This document shows, piece by piece, positions 10,694 through 27,714 of a DNA stretch of 64,000 bases. Source of the DNA: Artemia franciscana (taxonomy: Eukaryota; Arthropoda; Branchiopoda; Anostraca; Artemiidae). The number at the start of each line of letters is the position of its first letter. Position 1 is the stretch's first letter. The stretch is taken from NCBI RefSeq assembly GCF_032884065.1, contig NC_088863.1, positions 44,641,687 to 44,705,686 of the forward strand, read 5' to 3'. A program made the translations under genes and the position numbers. The notes under the pieces are model-generated. The model had not been told where the DNA came from, made no database searches, and worked only from the letters and a program-made list of their open reading frames with translations.

Positions 10694-10955
10694 TAAGTTG
10701 TTTTTAACCGAAAGTTGTTTTAAACTTAAAATGAACAGAAATTATTCCGTATATTAAATGGACTGTCCCCTCCTTAACGCCTCGCTCTTTATGCTAAAGT
10801 TTTTATTGTTTTGAAAAGAAAAACTGTGATAAAGAGTCAAACTTTACTGTAAAAAGAGGTGTGTTTAGGAGGGGACAGCCCCTTTCATATACGGAATAAT
10901 TTCTGTTCGTTTTAAGTTTTAATGTTGCTCCTAACTTTTAGTTAGAAAAACTTGT
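10694..10955. repeat. Large foldback of family R, diverged
   Basis: Inverted arms with the family sequences ACTTAAAATGAACAGAAATTA and CTCGCTCTTTATGCTAAAG on the left and their complements on the right, separated by about 40 bases. Confidence 0.82.
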
Positions 10956-11660
10956 CTTTTAATTTAATTTCTGAATATTTTGAATTAATGCAGATTTTGT
11001 TTTTGGTTCTTGTACATAAAAAATTAAAGCAAAATTTGAATAATAATTTTTGCTTTTTTTGGCTAAACGGCTTTCTCAAAGTTTTGATCAGACGATTTGG
11101 AGAAAAAAGGCGGAAGAGAGGGCCTAGTTGCCCTCCAATTATTTGGTTACTTAAAAAGCTCACTAGAACTTTAATTTTATTTAAGAACATTTTTATTGGT
11201 GATTAAAATGCGTAACTTACGAATTAACTTACGTAACGAACTTATATATTCGTATATTTTCGTTATGTATATAAGAGGGTTCACCTCTCGTCAATACCTC
11301 GCCCTGTACACTAAAGTTTGTGTTTTTTTCCAATTTTTAAAAATGACCCCTGAATTGCAAAGACTTTTTAATTAGAATAAACAGCTCTTTTGAAATTACT
11401 AAAAATAATTTAGCGTAAAGATCGAGGTATTGAGGAAAGGAAGAGCCAATTATATATGTAATAATTTCAAGCTTTAAAGTTTTAATGTTACTCCTTACTT
11501 TCAGTTGAAAAAACTTATTTTTTTATTTAATTTCTCATTGTTTTTTTGATAATGCTCCACGGGGGGCAGGTTTTTTTTTTGTGGGGAGGGGGTATTTCCT
11601 TGGAGGTATTTTTCGATAGACAGTGGGGGAGCGGTATTAATTTTTAAAAAAAATTCACAA
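10956..11660 (-). repeat. Family R fragment, reverse orientation
   Basis: Follows the foldback with the blocks TTTAATTTCTGAATA, GTTTTGATCAGACGATTT and TTGCCCTCCAATTATTTGG, then a second degenerate foldback (about 11260-11520), and stops in a G/T-rich block without reaching the terminal palindrome. Confidence 0.7.
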
Positions 11661-12068
11661 AAAAACAAATTACTGCGGATTGTAAGTTTACTTTACATAT
11701 ACTAATATTTATTACTTACGGTTTTAATATTTTTTTTATTTATGAAAGTAAACGAAGTGAAAACGAAGCGAAAATATTTAATTATGCTCTGGTCTCTACT
11801 CAGGTTAATTTTTGCTCGTCTTGAATTTGACTCACCTAATTATAACCTCTGTTAGTTTTAAGGTCCATTTATTTATTGATAGTGATTTGTGGTAGTTTTG
11901 CTCTTGGAAGATCACTTGACTTTATTTCTGCTCATTTTTGGCTCAACAGACCTTTTTACTTTTCTTTAAAAAATTGTTGGTGAAAAAAGTTTTTTAAAGT
12001 AATTTCTGTTCGTTTTTCACTGACGCAATCTTTTTCATAGGAATTTTTTCGTTTATCTTTTGGGTTTT
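11661..12068. other. Unique sequence holding the left arm of an inverted repeat
   Basis: About 11862-11925 (ATTTATTGATAGTGATTTG and flanks) is inverted at about 12880-12940, bracketing the family R fragment between them. No gene recognised. Confidence 0.5.
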
Positions 12069-12716
12069 TCAAATGTTCGTGGTAACAAACTGTAGTAAGG
12101 AGCGACCCGGCTCAATAGTAATCAAAACTCTAAAAAACTGAATTTTTATACCAGTAGATACATCAAAAGAATTCGATTTTAATTTAATTTTAAATATATA
12201 AATTTCATCAAGTTTAGTCTTACCCATTAAAAGTTACGAGCCTCAGATAATTTGCCTTATTTTCGAAAAAAGGGGAACCCCTCCCCCACCCAAAAAAAAT
12301 CAATAGAATATTTATGAAAATTAAACCATCAGATTCAGCGCATCAGAGAACCCTACGATAGAGGTTTCAAGTTTCTATCTAAAAAAAATGTTGATTCTTT
12401 TTGCCAGAAGAAAGATCACAGTTGCGTGTTTATTCATTTTTTTTCTTTTCCCCAGGTGTAATTGCATTGACCTAGCGGTCCTAGAATCTCGCAAGAGGGC
12501 TCATTCTAGCGGGCATTGAAAGTTCTAGTGCCTTTTTTAAGTGACCAAACAAATTGGAAGGCAACTAGGCCCCCTCCCACGCTCATTTTTTCCCAAAGTC
12601 ACGGGATCAAAATTTTCACAATCGCATTATGTTCAGCATAGTCAAAAATAACTATGTCTTTTAGGATGACTTAACCCCCACAATCCCAGGAGGAAGGGCA
12701 ATAAATTATGAGCTGC
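12069..12716 (+). repeat. Family R fragment R3, forward, with terminal palindrome
   Basis: Begins TCAAATGTTCGTGGTAACAA with the family leader AGTAAGGAGCGACCCGG. It retains the first three blocks and stops near 12716 without a foldback. Confidence 0.78.
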
Positions 12717-13404
12717 AAGTTAGTGTTGCAATCATCGAAAGTAAGCTAAAAACATATGGCACCAAAATAAAAAGACATAGCTTTCCTTTGAAACGGTAGT
12801 TGGCTTTAGGAACCAATATATTCTTATTGTTTTAGTTGTTAGGACGATAGCCTTGCCAAATTCTACGAGTTTATTTTCCGTATCTTCCAAGCGTAAAACT
12901 ACCACAAATCACCATTGATCAATAAATGAAACCCAAAACGAACAGAAATTACAACAAATAACCTAGTTAAACTCAAAACGAGAAAAATTAAAAGCAGTAG
13001 AGTTGACGGCACCCATGTCTTTTCAAGACCAGAGCATACTTATTTTTACCTTGATTGTTCTTATAAGTCATTTTTGTATTACTTTTTATTTTCAAACAAA
13101 TATTATCTCTACCTTTTGCGTTATTATAGCCATACCAATTATTTTCCCTTTTTTTTATCTCTTCAACGTATTGCATTATTGCTTATCCCATAGACGCTCG
13201 AATTGTCTTTTTTATTTTCCTGTTCTCCATGCTGCGAATACCGATACCACACGTGTGCCTACCTATGAAAAAATGTAATGTCACTTATGTTTCTTCTGGT
13301 TTATATGTTATCCTGAGCAGCTGCATCTCGGTCCGGTTTTGTTGATTCCGGGTTGGTTGAGATAGGAAACGATCGTACTGTTCAAATCGTACTGAAGTTC
13401 TAAT
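12717..13404. other. Nothing firmly recognised; right arm of the inverted repeat at about 12880-12940
   Basis: Open frames of 62 and 91 codons on opposite strands around 12988-13278 have no recognisable domain or start context and are not called as genes. Confidence 0.45.
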
Positions 13405-14210
13405 TTTATTCCAATTCTCTAAGAGTAACCCCCGAATCACAAAGGCCTTTTAGTTAGAATAAATAGCTCTTTAGAAATACTCTAAAAACTTTAGAGTATT
13501 GAGCGAGATATTGACGAGGGGGCGAATTCCCAAATATGTATATAATAATTTCTTTTTGTTTTAAGTTTCAATGTTGCTCCTTTCTTTCAGTTGAAAAAAA
13601 TATTTAATTTCTTATCGATTTTTAAATAATGCTGTGAAATCTGGCACCCCCTTCATGGAAAATTCCCTTCCTCCATCATAAATTCCTCCATTCTTTCAGA
13701 TGAAAAACAAATTATTTGATTTCTTATCGTTTTTTCAATAATGCTGGGAAATCCGGCGCCCCCTTCATGACAAATTCACTCCTCCAATGATAAATTCTTC
13801 CATGGTAAGATCATCCCATATTAACGTCTCTCCCAACCAAACCCCCTCCCTACCAGAATGAAATCCCCCTCCCCCTTTCAAAATGTCTGTATACCCCAGC
13901 ACAATACCCAGGACTATAGTTTAACAATGGGTGAAGTTCATAACTTGCAGCCCTTCCTCGGGAACTGTGGAGAATTAAGTCATCCTCAAAGACAAAGTTG
14001 TTCGATTTGTCGATTATGTTGAACAAAAGGGCTATCTTAAAATTTTGATCAAGTGACTTTGGGGAAAAAAGCGTGGGGGAAGGCCTAGTTGCCCTCCGAT
14101 TTGTTCGTCACTTAAAAAGGGCACTAGAACTTTTAATTTGTGTTTGAATGAGGTCTTTCACGATATTCTAGGACCACTGGGTCGATACGATCACCCCTGG
14201 AAAGATTACA
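13405..14210 (-). repeat. Family R fragment R4, reverse
   Basis: Blocks in reverse order: a foldback-like half (about 13480-13590), an internally duplicated 'AATGCTG(T/G)GAAATC' segment (13628 and 13740), and the block GGGCACTAGAACTTTTAATT. It abuts the next foldback; the terminal palindrome is missing. Confidence 0.7.
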
Positions 14211-14499
14211 TAAAAAAAACTAGTTTTTTTAACTGAAAGTAAGGAGCGATATTAAAACTTAAAACGAACAGAAATTACTCCGTATATAAAATGGGTTGTC
14301 CCCTCCGCAATCCCTCGCTCTTTACGCTAAAGTTTGACTCTTTGCCACAATTCTGCTTTTTAAAACAATTAAAAGCCTTAGCGTAAAGAGCGAGTGATTG
14401 CGGAGGGGACAACCCATTTCATATACGGAGTAATTTCTGTTCGTTTTAAGTTTTAATGTCGCTCCTTACTTTCAGTTAGAAAAACTAGTTTTTTTTTGT
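14211..14499. repeat. Large foldback of family R
   Basis: Two nearly identical inverted arms (about 120 bp) run from ACTAGTTTTTTTAACTGAAA on the left to its complement on the right, with about 45 bases between. Arms include AACGAACAGAAATTACTCCG. Confidence 0.9.
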
Positions 14500-16003
14500 A
14501 ATTTCGGAACGTTTTTGAATTAATGCACGTTTAATTTTGGCTCTCCACACATAAATTATTAAAATGAAATTTGCTTATTATTTACTCTTTTATTAATTTA
14601 CTCTTAGTTTTATTAATTAGATTTATTAATTTACTCTTAGTTTTGATCAGACGATTTTGAGAAATAAGGGATAGGGAAGAAGGCCTAGGTGCCATGCAAT
14701 TTTTTCGGTTATATAAAAAGGCAACTATAAATTTTAATTTTTAACGAATTTTTGTATTATTAAAAAATATACGTAACTTAAGAATTAACTTACGTAACAA
14801 ACTTTTATATTCTTTAATTTTTATTATGTATATGAGGAGGTTTGTACCCTCGTTAATACCTCGTTCTTTTCACTAAATCGTAAGTTTTGTCCCAATTCTA
14901 TAAGAATGACCCCTGAATCAGAAAGGCCGTAGAATAAATAGTTGAAATTACTAAAAATAGTATAGCATAAAGAGCGAGGTATTTATCTCCTCCTAGATAC
15001 CTCACTCTTTATGCTAAAGTATTTTTAGAATCCCTCATATGCGTAATAATCTCTGTTCGTTTTAAGTTTCAATGCTACTCTTTACTTTCGATTGAAAAAA
15101 CTTTTCCATGTTTATTTATTTTTTTTTATAGTAATTTTAGAAAATTCTGCGCCCTTTTCATTGAATTTCTGTTCCCTCATGACATATTTCTCCAAGGAAA
15201 GATCTTCCCGCATAGCCCCCTCCCCTCAACCCTACCCCCGAAACCAAAAAAAAAAATCCCCTGAAAACGACTGTAAACTTGCCAATAACCATTATTATAT
15301 GTAAACACTGGTCGAAGTTTGTAAATTTCAGACCCTCCCCCAGGGACTGTGGGGGAGTAAGTCATTCCCAAAGACATAGTTGTTATGGTTTTTGACTATG
15401 CGGAACAAAATGGCTATCTCAAAATTTTGATCTGTTGACTTTGGAGAAAAAATGAGCGTGGGAGGGGGCGTAGGTGCCCTCCAGTTTTTTGGTCACTTAA
15501 AAAGGGCACTAGAACTTTTCATTTCCGTTAGAATGAGCCCTCTTGCGACATTCTAGGACCACTTGGTCGATACGATGACCCCTGGGGAAAAAAAATAAAC
15601 ACGACCCGTGATTTGTCTTCTGGCAAAAAACACGAAATTCCCCATTTTTGTAGATAGGAGCTTGAAAATTTTTCTATAGGGTTCTCTGATACGCCAAATG
15701 CGATGGTGTGATTTTCGTTAAGATTCTGTGACTCTTAGGGGGTCTGTCTTCTTGCAAAAAATACGAAATTCCACATTTTTGTAGACAGTGTTTTCCCCTA
15801 TTTTCTAAAATAAGGCAATTTTTTTCAGGCTCGTAACTTTTGATGACAAAGACTGAATTTGATGAAACTTATATATTTAAAATCAGCATAAAAATATTAT
15901 TCTTTTGGTGTATATTTTAGCATCAAAATTCCGTTTTTTAGAGTTTCGTTTACTATTGAGCCGGGTCGCTCCTTACTACAGTTCGTTACCACGAACTGTT
16001 TGA
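14483..16003 (-). repeat. Family R unit R5, reverse, complete, first of a head-to-tail array
   Basis: Runs from ACTAGTTTTTTTTTGTAA to the terminal palindrome at 15979-15998 plus TTTGA. Contains the 14951-15028 hairpin. Two small internal duplications are seen: ATTAATTTACTCTTAGTTTT-type near 14590-14650, and a GCAAAAAATACGAAATTCC-type segment at about 15625 and 15755. Confidence 0.85.
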
Positions 16004-17468
16004 AACTAGTTTTTTTTTATGTAATGTCTGAACGTTTTTGAATTAATGCATGTTTTATTTTGGCTCTCCACACATAAATTATTAAAATGTAATTTGCATA
16101 TTAATTCCTTCTTTGGCTAAATGGCTTTCTCTTAGTTTTGATCAGACGATTTTGAAAAATAGGGGATGGGGAAGGAGGCCTAGTTGCCATGCAATTTTTC
16201 GGTTACATAAAAAGGCAACTATAAATTTTAATTTTTAACGAATTTTTTTATTAGTAAAAATTATACGTAACTTAAGAATTAACTTACGTAACAAACTTTT
16301 ATATTCATTAATTTTTATTATGTATATGAGGGGGTTTGTACCCTCGTTAATACCACGTTCTTTACACTAAATCGTAAGTTTTGTCCTAATTCTTTAAGAA
16401 TGACCCCTGAATCAGAAAGGCCGTAGAATAAATAGTTGAAATTACTAAAAATACTATAGCATAAAGAGCGAGGTATTTATCTCCTCCTAAATATCTCGCT
16501 CTTTATGCTAAAGTATTTTTAGAACCCCTCATATGTGTAATAATCTCTGTCCATTTTAAGTTTCAATGCTACTCTTTACTTTCAATTGAAAAAAATTTCC
16601 ATGTTTATTTTTTCATTGTTTTTTTATAGTAATTTTAGAAAATCCTGCGCCCTTTTCATTGAATTTCTGTTCCCCCATGACATATTTCTCCAAGGAAAGA
16701 TCCTCCCACGTAGCTCCCTCCCCTCAACCCCAACCCCAAAACCAAAAAAAAATTCCCTGAAAACGACTGTACACTTTCCAATAACCATTATTATATGTAA
16801 ACACTGGTCGAAGTTTGTAACTTGCAGCCCTCCCCCAGGGACTCTGGGGGAGTAAGTCATTCCCAAAGACATAGTTATTATGGTTTTTGACTATGCGGAA
16901 CAAAATGGCTATCTCAAAATTTTGATCTGTTGACTTTTGAGAAAAATGAGCGTGGGAGGGGGCCTAGGTGCCCTCCAATTTTTTTGGTCACTTAAAAAGG
17001 GAACTAGAACTTTTCATTTCCGTTAGAATGAGCCCTCTTGCGGTATTCTAGGACCACGTGGTCGATACGATGACCCATGGGAAAAAACAAAAACAAACAA
17101 ACAAATAAACACGCACCCGTGATTTGTCTTCTGGCAAAAAATACGAAATTCCACATTTTTGTAGATAGAAGCTTGAAAATTTCGCTATAGGGTTCTCTGA
17201 TACGCCGAATGCGATGGTGTGATTTTCGTTAAGATTCTGTGACTTTTAGGGGGTGTTTTCCCCTATTTTCTAAAATAAGGCAAATTTTTTCAGGCTCGTA
17301 ACTTTTGATGACAAAGACTAAATTTGATGAAACTTATATATTTAAAATCAGCATGAAAATTTGATTATTTTGATGTGTATTTTAGCATCAAAATTCCGTT
17401 TATTAGAGTTTCGTTTACTATTGAGCCGTGTCGCTCCTTACTACAGTTCGTTACCACGAACTGTTTGA
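16004..17468 (-). repeat. Family R unit R6, reverse, complete, directly after R5
   Basis: Starts with AACTAGTTTTTTTTATGT on the base after R5's TTTGA and ends with the palindrome at 17444-17463 plus TTTGA. Length 1,465 bp with the same block order as R5, including the hairpin at 16445-16522. Confidence 0.88.
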
Positions 17469-17872
17469 AAAAAAGATAAAGAAACGCGCATCCGCGATCA
17501 TCTGTGAAAAAAAAACACACATCCGTGATCTTTCTTTTGGCAAAAATACAAATTCCACAATTTTTACATATAGGACCTTGAACCCTTTACAGTAGTGTTC
17601 TCTGATACGCTGAATCTGATAGTTTACTTTTCATTAAGATTATATGACTTTTAGGGGTTGTTTCCTCCTTTTTTCGAAAATAAAACAAATTTTTTCAGGC
17701 TCGTAACTTTTGTTGGGTAAGACTAAACTTGATGAAATCTATATAATTGAAATTAGCATAAAAATATAATTGTTTTAATGTATATATTCGTATCAAAATT
17801 CAGTGTTTTAGAGTTTCGGTTACTATTGAGACAGGTCGCTCCTTATCTACAGTTCGTTACCACGCAACTGTT
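17469..17872 (-). repeat. Family R partial unit R7, reverse, third of the array
   Basis: Only the last ~400 bp of the unit are present. It ends with GTTCGTTACCACGCAACTG, a palindrome carrying a one-base insertion. Confidence 0.78.
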
Positions 17873-18026
17873 AGATAAAAAGTATAAATGACTATATGAG
17901 ATACTGACTTGCTTTATACTTGTCAGTCTAATAATCAGGAAAAAATAATTTAGCCTCAAACAGCCATTGCCTGTAGCGCTAGAGGTCATTAAAAAGAAAA
18001 AGAAAGGGGGAAGGAAACAAAGATAA

Positions 18027-20924
<2,898 letters not shown>

Positions 20925-22508
20925 TTGACGCTAAAGTTTGACTCTTTCTTTCAACTCTTCTTTTTAAAACAGTAAAAAACTTTAGCGTAAAGAGCGGGAT
21001 GTTGGTGAGGAAGCAGCCCCTTTTATATACGAAGTAATTTCTATTCGTTTTAAGTTTTAATTTTGCTCCTTACTTTCAGTTAAAAAAACTTGTTTTTTTT
21101 TTATTTAATTTCTGAACGTTTTTCAATCAATGCATGTTTTGATTTTGGCTCTCCGCAGAGGAATAATTAAAACGAAATTTGCATATTTATTATTTTTTTT
21201 TTGCTAAATAACTTTCTCATAATTTTGATTGAATGATTTTGAGAAAAAAGAGCGGGGGAGGAAGCCTAGTTGCCCTCCGATTTTTCGGTTAATTAAGAAA
21301 AAGGCAACTAGAACTTTTAATTTTTTACGAATCTTTTTTTTAGTAAAAGATATACGTAACTTATAAATTAGCTTACGTAAAATAGTTTTGTATTCTCATG
21401 TTTTTATTACATATATGAGGGGGTTCTCCCCCTCGTCAGTACCTCGCTCTTTACACTAAAGCTTAGATTTTCTCCCAATTCATTAAGAATGACCCCTGAA
21501 TCACCAAAGCCGTAAAATAAATAGTTGAAATTACTAAAAATACTTTAGCGTAAAGATCGGGGTATTAGGAGGAGGTGAGCTCCTTATATGGGTAATAATT
21601 TCCGTTCGTTTTAAGTTTTAATGCTGCTCTTTACTTCCAGCTGAAAAAAACTTTTTCATATTTCTTTTTTCATTGTTTTTTTTTTAATAATGCTAGTAAA
21701 TCCTGCGCTCCCTTCATGGGAATTTTCTTCTACCATGACAAATTCCTCGATGGAAAGCTCCCCCAGCCTATCCCCCTATTCTCAACCCCTCCCCCCAACC
21801 AAAAAATCCTACTGAAAACGCCTACACACTTCCCAATAACCATTACTATATGTAAGCACTGGTCAAATTTTGTAACTTGTAGCCCCTCCCCCATGGACTG
21901 TGGGGGAGTAAGTCATCCCAACGACATAGTTTTTATGGTTTTTGACTATGCTGAACAAAATGGCTGTCTCAAAATTTTCATCCGTTGACTTTAGGAAAAA
22001 AATGAGCGTGGGAGGGGGCCTAGATGCCCTCCAATTTTTTGGTCACTTAAAAAGAGCACTAGAACTTTTCATTTCCGTTAGAATGAGCCCTCTTGCGACA
22101 TTCTAGGACCACTTGGTCGATACGATGACCCCTGGGAAAAAAACAAAAAAACAAATAAACACGCACCCGTGATTTGTCTTCTGGCAAAAAATACAAAATT
22201 CCACAATTTTGTAGATAGGAGCTTGAAACTTCTACAGTAGGGTTCTCTGAGACGCTGAATCTGATGGTGTCATTTTCGTTAAGATCCTACGACTTTTAGG
22301 GGGTGTTTCCCCCTATTTTTCTAAATAAGGCAAATTTTCCCAGGCTCGTAGCTTTTGATGGGTAAGACTAAACTTGATGAAACTTATATATTTAAAATCA
22401 GCATTAAAATGCGATTCTTTTGATGTAGCTATTGATATCAAAATTCAATTTTTTAGAGTCTTGGTTACTATTGAGCCGGATCGCTCCTTACTACAGTTCG
22501 TTACCACG
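20925..22508 (-). repeat. Family R unit R8, reverse, with half foldback
   Basis: Begins inside a foldback (inner left piece CGCTAAAGTTTGACTCTTTC, then the right arm to about 21090). It proceeds through the standard blocks and ends with the palindrome at 22484-22503 plus TTTGA. The left foldback arm is lost. Confidence 0.83.
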
Positions 22509-24160
22509 AACTGTTTGATAAATTAAAAAAGAGGACATATCAGCGCTGCCCATACAAAAAACTGATTTTCCTTCTTGTTCGAGAAGACGTCCTGTATATA
22601 GTTCTGTTAATTGCGATTGAAAGGGTGTACGGTTTGGTTTGCTACAATGCCGTTTTCAAATCGCATGCAACTGAATGACGCGATGCCAGGGGCTGCTGGA
22701 ATAGCACGCAGTTAAACTGTGAGATTAGTCTTCTATGCTGTGCGGGGGAGTTGAGGAAAGAGGAAGGGGGGCAGGCCTTTAAGATAAGCAGTGAAGCTGA
22801 CAAAAGAAAGCCGAGCTTATATGAACTCCGCCATCACAAATCCGAAAGCTTGTTGACTTTTAGGCTACCGTCGTCTTCATCACTTCATTACTGACAATTT
22901 TAGCAAAAGCCGAGCATCAGTAATTTATTTTGTCTTGATTTTATGTCTGCCCATTGTTTATTATGTATTGTGTAATGTCTTGAAACTATCTGTGTAGCTT
23001 ATTTGGTAAATACTAACTTTTTGTCACTACTGCTTGAAGAAAAATGTGTTAATGAAGACTAAAGCCAGGCACATGACACCTTTACTTATTTTTCCTATTG
23101 GCTGTTCAGCGTACATAATGAAATAATTTCCTAAAATAAATGTTTCAGATAACTTGAAAACACATTTAGGCTTGTATTTTTCACACATCTTCCAACGCTT
23201 CTTTCTCCTGAAGGATGTCCCATGCCCCCGACTCCCAGGACCCTTTGAATGAAATTACTGGAGCTACGCCCATAACTTATGAGCAGTAAAAATGATTAAA
23301 ATTGTTGTTCTATCAAGTAGAATTATGACCCCTCGAATAAATCAAATAAAACGATGACATTTGATGGAATGATTGCTTTTTGTTTGAAAAGATCAGTTAA
23401 AACAGAAAAATTATATTTTTTTTCGAATAATCAACAGTTGTTATGTCTTTTTATCCATGCTATCATTAAATCATTATAAAGTTCAATTAGTGATTTCATC
23501 ATATAAGCCCTTATGTAGCCTAGCCAGTAGAAGTAAAAGGCCAAACTGAGAAGGGGGTCCTCTTACTTAGTAACTGATAATATTCAATTGTATAAATTTA
23601 TATTACTTTTGATTTCCTTTAAAACTCTCACTTTTATGATCTACTTTAATTTTGTGACCCGTTCTAATTGATGAAATATAGAAAAAAGAACTTTCACAAT
23701 TCCAAATATCTAAAAACAAAAGGAGAAAACAATCCCTTTAACCAAAATAAGGATACATAAATAAATTGCATACTATGTTCCGTGACATTACCCATAAGAA
23801 AGATTGCTTGTTTCTACCAGCCTATTCCCCTGGCTAATTCAAAACAAAACCCTTTCGATCATTACACTTTATCCAAGAGGGATATCACTCTTTGGGAATT
23901 CAATTAGCTGAGACGCCTGCCCTAGCCATATTGGTCCCAAGGCTCTGTCGAATTCTATTTCTTTTTGTTGCGTTTTCCAACAAGCCTACTTAAAAATGTA
24001 TGAATTGCGACAAGAGGATATTGTTTTGCTCCTGGGCGTTTAAACGAAACTGTCAGCTATTTCTTTCTGAAGTTTATAATTAGAAAGAAGGTATAATGCA
24101 AGGACGATTTTCGCTTACAATTTCTTGGGATCAATATATTTATATTATTCTATAAAAAAA
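22509..24160. other. Nothing recognised
   Basis: No reading frame, repeat or RNA gene could be supported in this 1.65 kb. Confidence 0.45.
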
Positions 24161-24164
24161 GGAA

Positions 24165-24335
24165 ACGCAATCCAAAAAGGAAAACTATCTTAATGAAAAT
24201 TATACCACCAAATTCAGCCTGTCCAAAAAACATGAACTAGAGGTTGGAAGTCACTATACAACAAAAAAAATATGCAAATTTGGACTGTTTTCAGAAAGTT
24301 GGTTAATAGATGTGTGCTTTTTCTTTTGTTCCAAG
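24165..24335 (+). repeat. Strongly diverged family R fragment
   Basis: Shares the order CTTAATGAAAATTATACCAC, AATTCAGC and AACTAGAGGTT with the leader block of forward family R copies such as 29760-29840. Confidence 0.45.
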
Positions 24336-25659
<1,324 letters not shown>

Positions 25660-25980
25660 GGATTTGTCATAGAAACTTTGGAATTGGCTCATTCAATTCC
25701 GAATTAAAAGTTCTAGTGCTCTGTAAAGAGCCAAAAGTGATAAAAGGGGAACAAGCCACTCTCCTCTGTATCTTTTTCCCCAAAATTCTTCTATTTTAAT
25801 TCTGAGATTGTCGTCTTGCTCAGCATAGTTGAAAGTTTCAATAACTATGTCACTGGGGTGATGAACCCCTCCACAGCCCTTAGGGCAAGGATTGCAAGTC
25901 ATACAATTCGCCCATATAGTAGTTTTATTTTTTAGTAGGAAGGGTGGATATGTTTGATCTTTTGTATCGAAAAAGGCTAA
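25660..25980 (+). repeat. Diverged family R fragment, forward
   Basis: Contains AATTAAAAGTTCTAGTGCTC, a CCCCAAAATTCTTCTAT block, GCTCAGCATAGTTGAAAG and CCCTCCACAGCCCTTAGGGC in family order, without either end. Confidence 0.6.
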
Positions 25981-25984
25981 GGAC

Positions 25985-27240
25985 ACTGGGGTGAACTAAA
26001 TTAAAACAGACTATGTGCGTAAGGGTCTTCAAAACGGCGTATATCAGGAAATGACTTAGAGTATTAAGTTGAAACTTCCAGGGAATGAATGGGGGGATGA
26101 TCAATGGACCAAAAGGCAATATGCACATGCTACAACTACTAATACTACTGCTACTACTACTATTGTCACTACTGCTGCTTCTACCACTACTACTACTCCT
26201 ACCCCTACTACTACAGCTATCACCACCACTATAACTATTGCTACAATCAATAATATTTCTATTGCAACTACTGCAAAGGCTAAGGAATACAAAGTGAAAA
26301 ATTCAGCTAATTTATGGGGGGAAGTTAAATGAAATCGAAACATACTTTGTGTGCGTTGGTTGACAAAAGGGTCTTTCTCAGGAGTGGTATAGGCTATTAA
26401 GCCTGAAGTTTCAGGGAATGAGGAGAGGGATGATCAGTTGACAGAAGGTGATATGTGCACGCTACACCACTACTAAATGAAAACATACTATGAGTATACG
26501 GGTTGTCAAAAGGGTATATCAGCAATATTTTTGGAGCAGCTTAGCGTATTGAGTTGAAACTTACAGGGCATGATGAGGGGTATGTTCAACTGACCAAAAG
26601 GGAATATGTGCATAATACTACAACTACTGTTACTAAAACTATTATGACTCCTTCTTGTACAAAGGCTGGGGGTATTAAAGCAAAAATCTCGGGGAATATT
26701 GAAAAGAAAGTTGAACTAAATCAACACACTCCGTGCCTACAGTTTGTCAAAGGGGTGTATCTCATGAATGGTTCTGGTTCTCAAACCTTTCAGGTCATCC
26801 CCTCACTTTGGTCACCCCCTAGACACGCATCCCCTCATAAAAATAACTTTAATGGTCAGTCATAAAAAATAATTTAATGGGAGTTTTTCGACACAACAAC
26901 AAACCTTTAATAGATAATGGCTCATGTTGATTGTTGCTGCCTGCAAGTGATGTATAAATATGCTGAAGTGTACATGCTATACACGATGCGATTATTTTAA
27001 CGAAAATTTCAGAAATCCATTTGTATCCTAGCAATACATTGTGGATTAAAAAAAAAATTCTTGCGCCCTTCTCCCCTTCTCGAGGATCGTGCCTAACACT
27101 TTCATGAACTTTCAGGGAATGCACTGAAGGGGATGACTCACTGACAAAAAGGCAATATATGCACGCTACTACTACTGCTACTACTATTACTTCTATTGTG
27201 ACAACCACTGACACCATATGCAAGATGATTGCCAAAAGAG
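25985..27240. repeat. Tandem array of a ~130-190-bp unit carrying (ACT)n tracts
   Basis: A motif like TTGAAACTTCCAGGGAATGA, followed by a 'GATGATCAATGGACCAAAAGG'-type segment, GCAATATGCACATGCTAC and an (ACT/GCT)n tract, recurs starting at about 26067, 26400, 26550 and 27107. The longest trinucleotide tract is 26129-26235. The units are separated by TGTGTGCGTTGGTTGACAAA-type linkers. The Thr-rich and Val-rich open frames here follow from the trinucleotide repeat and are not genes. Confidence 0.75.
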
Positions 27241-27714
27241 CATAAAAGTAATATTTTAAGAACGGCTTTGGCTATTGAGCTTTTCAGGAATTAAAGAATT
27301 AATACACAGTTCGACTCTCCTTCATGTAACGAAGTAAGCTCTGACTTACTTTTAATGCTGACAACAGTTTTCCGTAAAATAAAATTGTTTTAAAACAACT
27401 TGGCAAAAATGTTGTCAGTTTAAAAAATACCAACCATCGTGTGGAGCCCTTTACCAAACCACTGTTTCATTCAGCTGGAACATCAAGATGGACCGTGGTT
27501 ATGATACTTCAAACATCTTGTGAATGTCGTCCACATCAAACACGGCTTGAATGAGCATAAAATCGCATCGCTTTCTGGCCTAAACATGCCAAAAGTCTTT
27601 CTCTGTAAGCTGTGACGCCCGACCAGCCTCGGATGAGTTTTAATGCTTTACATTTTGGTTGACAGCTTTTCCTACAATGTCTTGTCGATACCTAGGATTT
27701 GTGTTAAACGTGAT
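27241..27714. other. Nothing recognised
   Basis: Sequence between the ACT array and the Helitron Rep relic; may be decayed upstream Helitron sequence, but no motif supports it. Confidence 0.35.

Noticed and set aside
13003-13278. 91-codon hydrophobic frame
   Set aside because: Phe/Ile-rich because the DNA is T-rich; no conserved feature, and an equally long frame on the other strand.
8900-17468. CRISPR array, because of regularly recurring palindromic motifs
   Set aside because: Spacing is irregular (hundreds of bases to kilobases), units are transposon-like and the genome is eukaryotic.
26069-26343. Thr-rich (plus) and Val-rich (minus) frames
   Set aside because: Direct consequence of the ACT trinucleotide tract.
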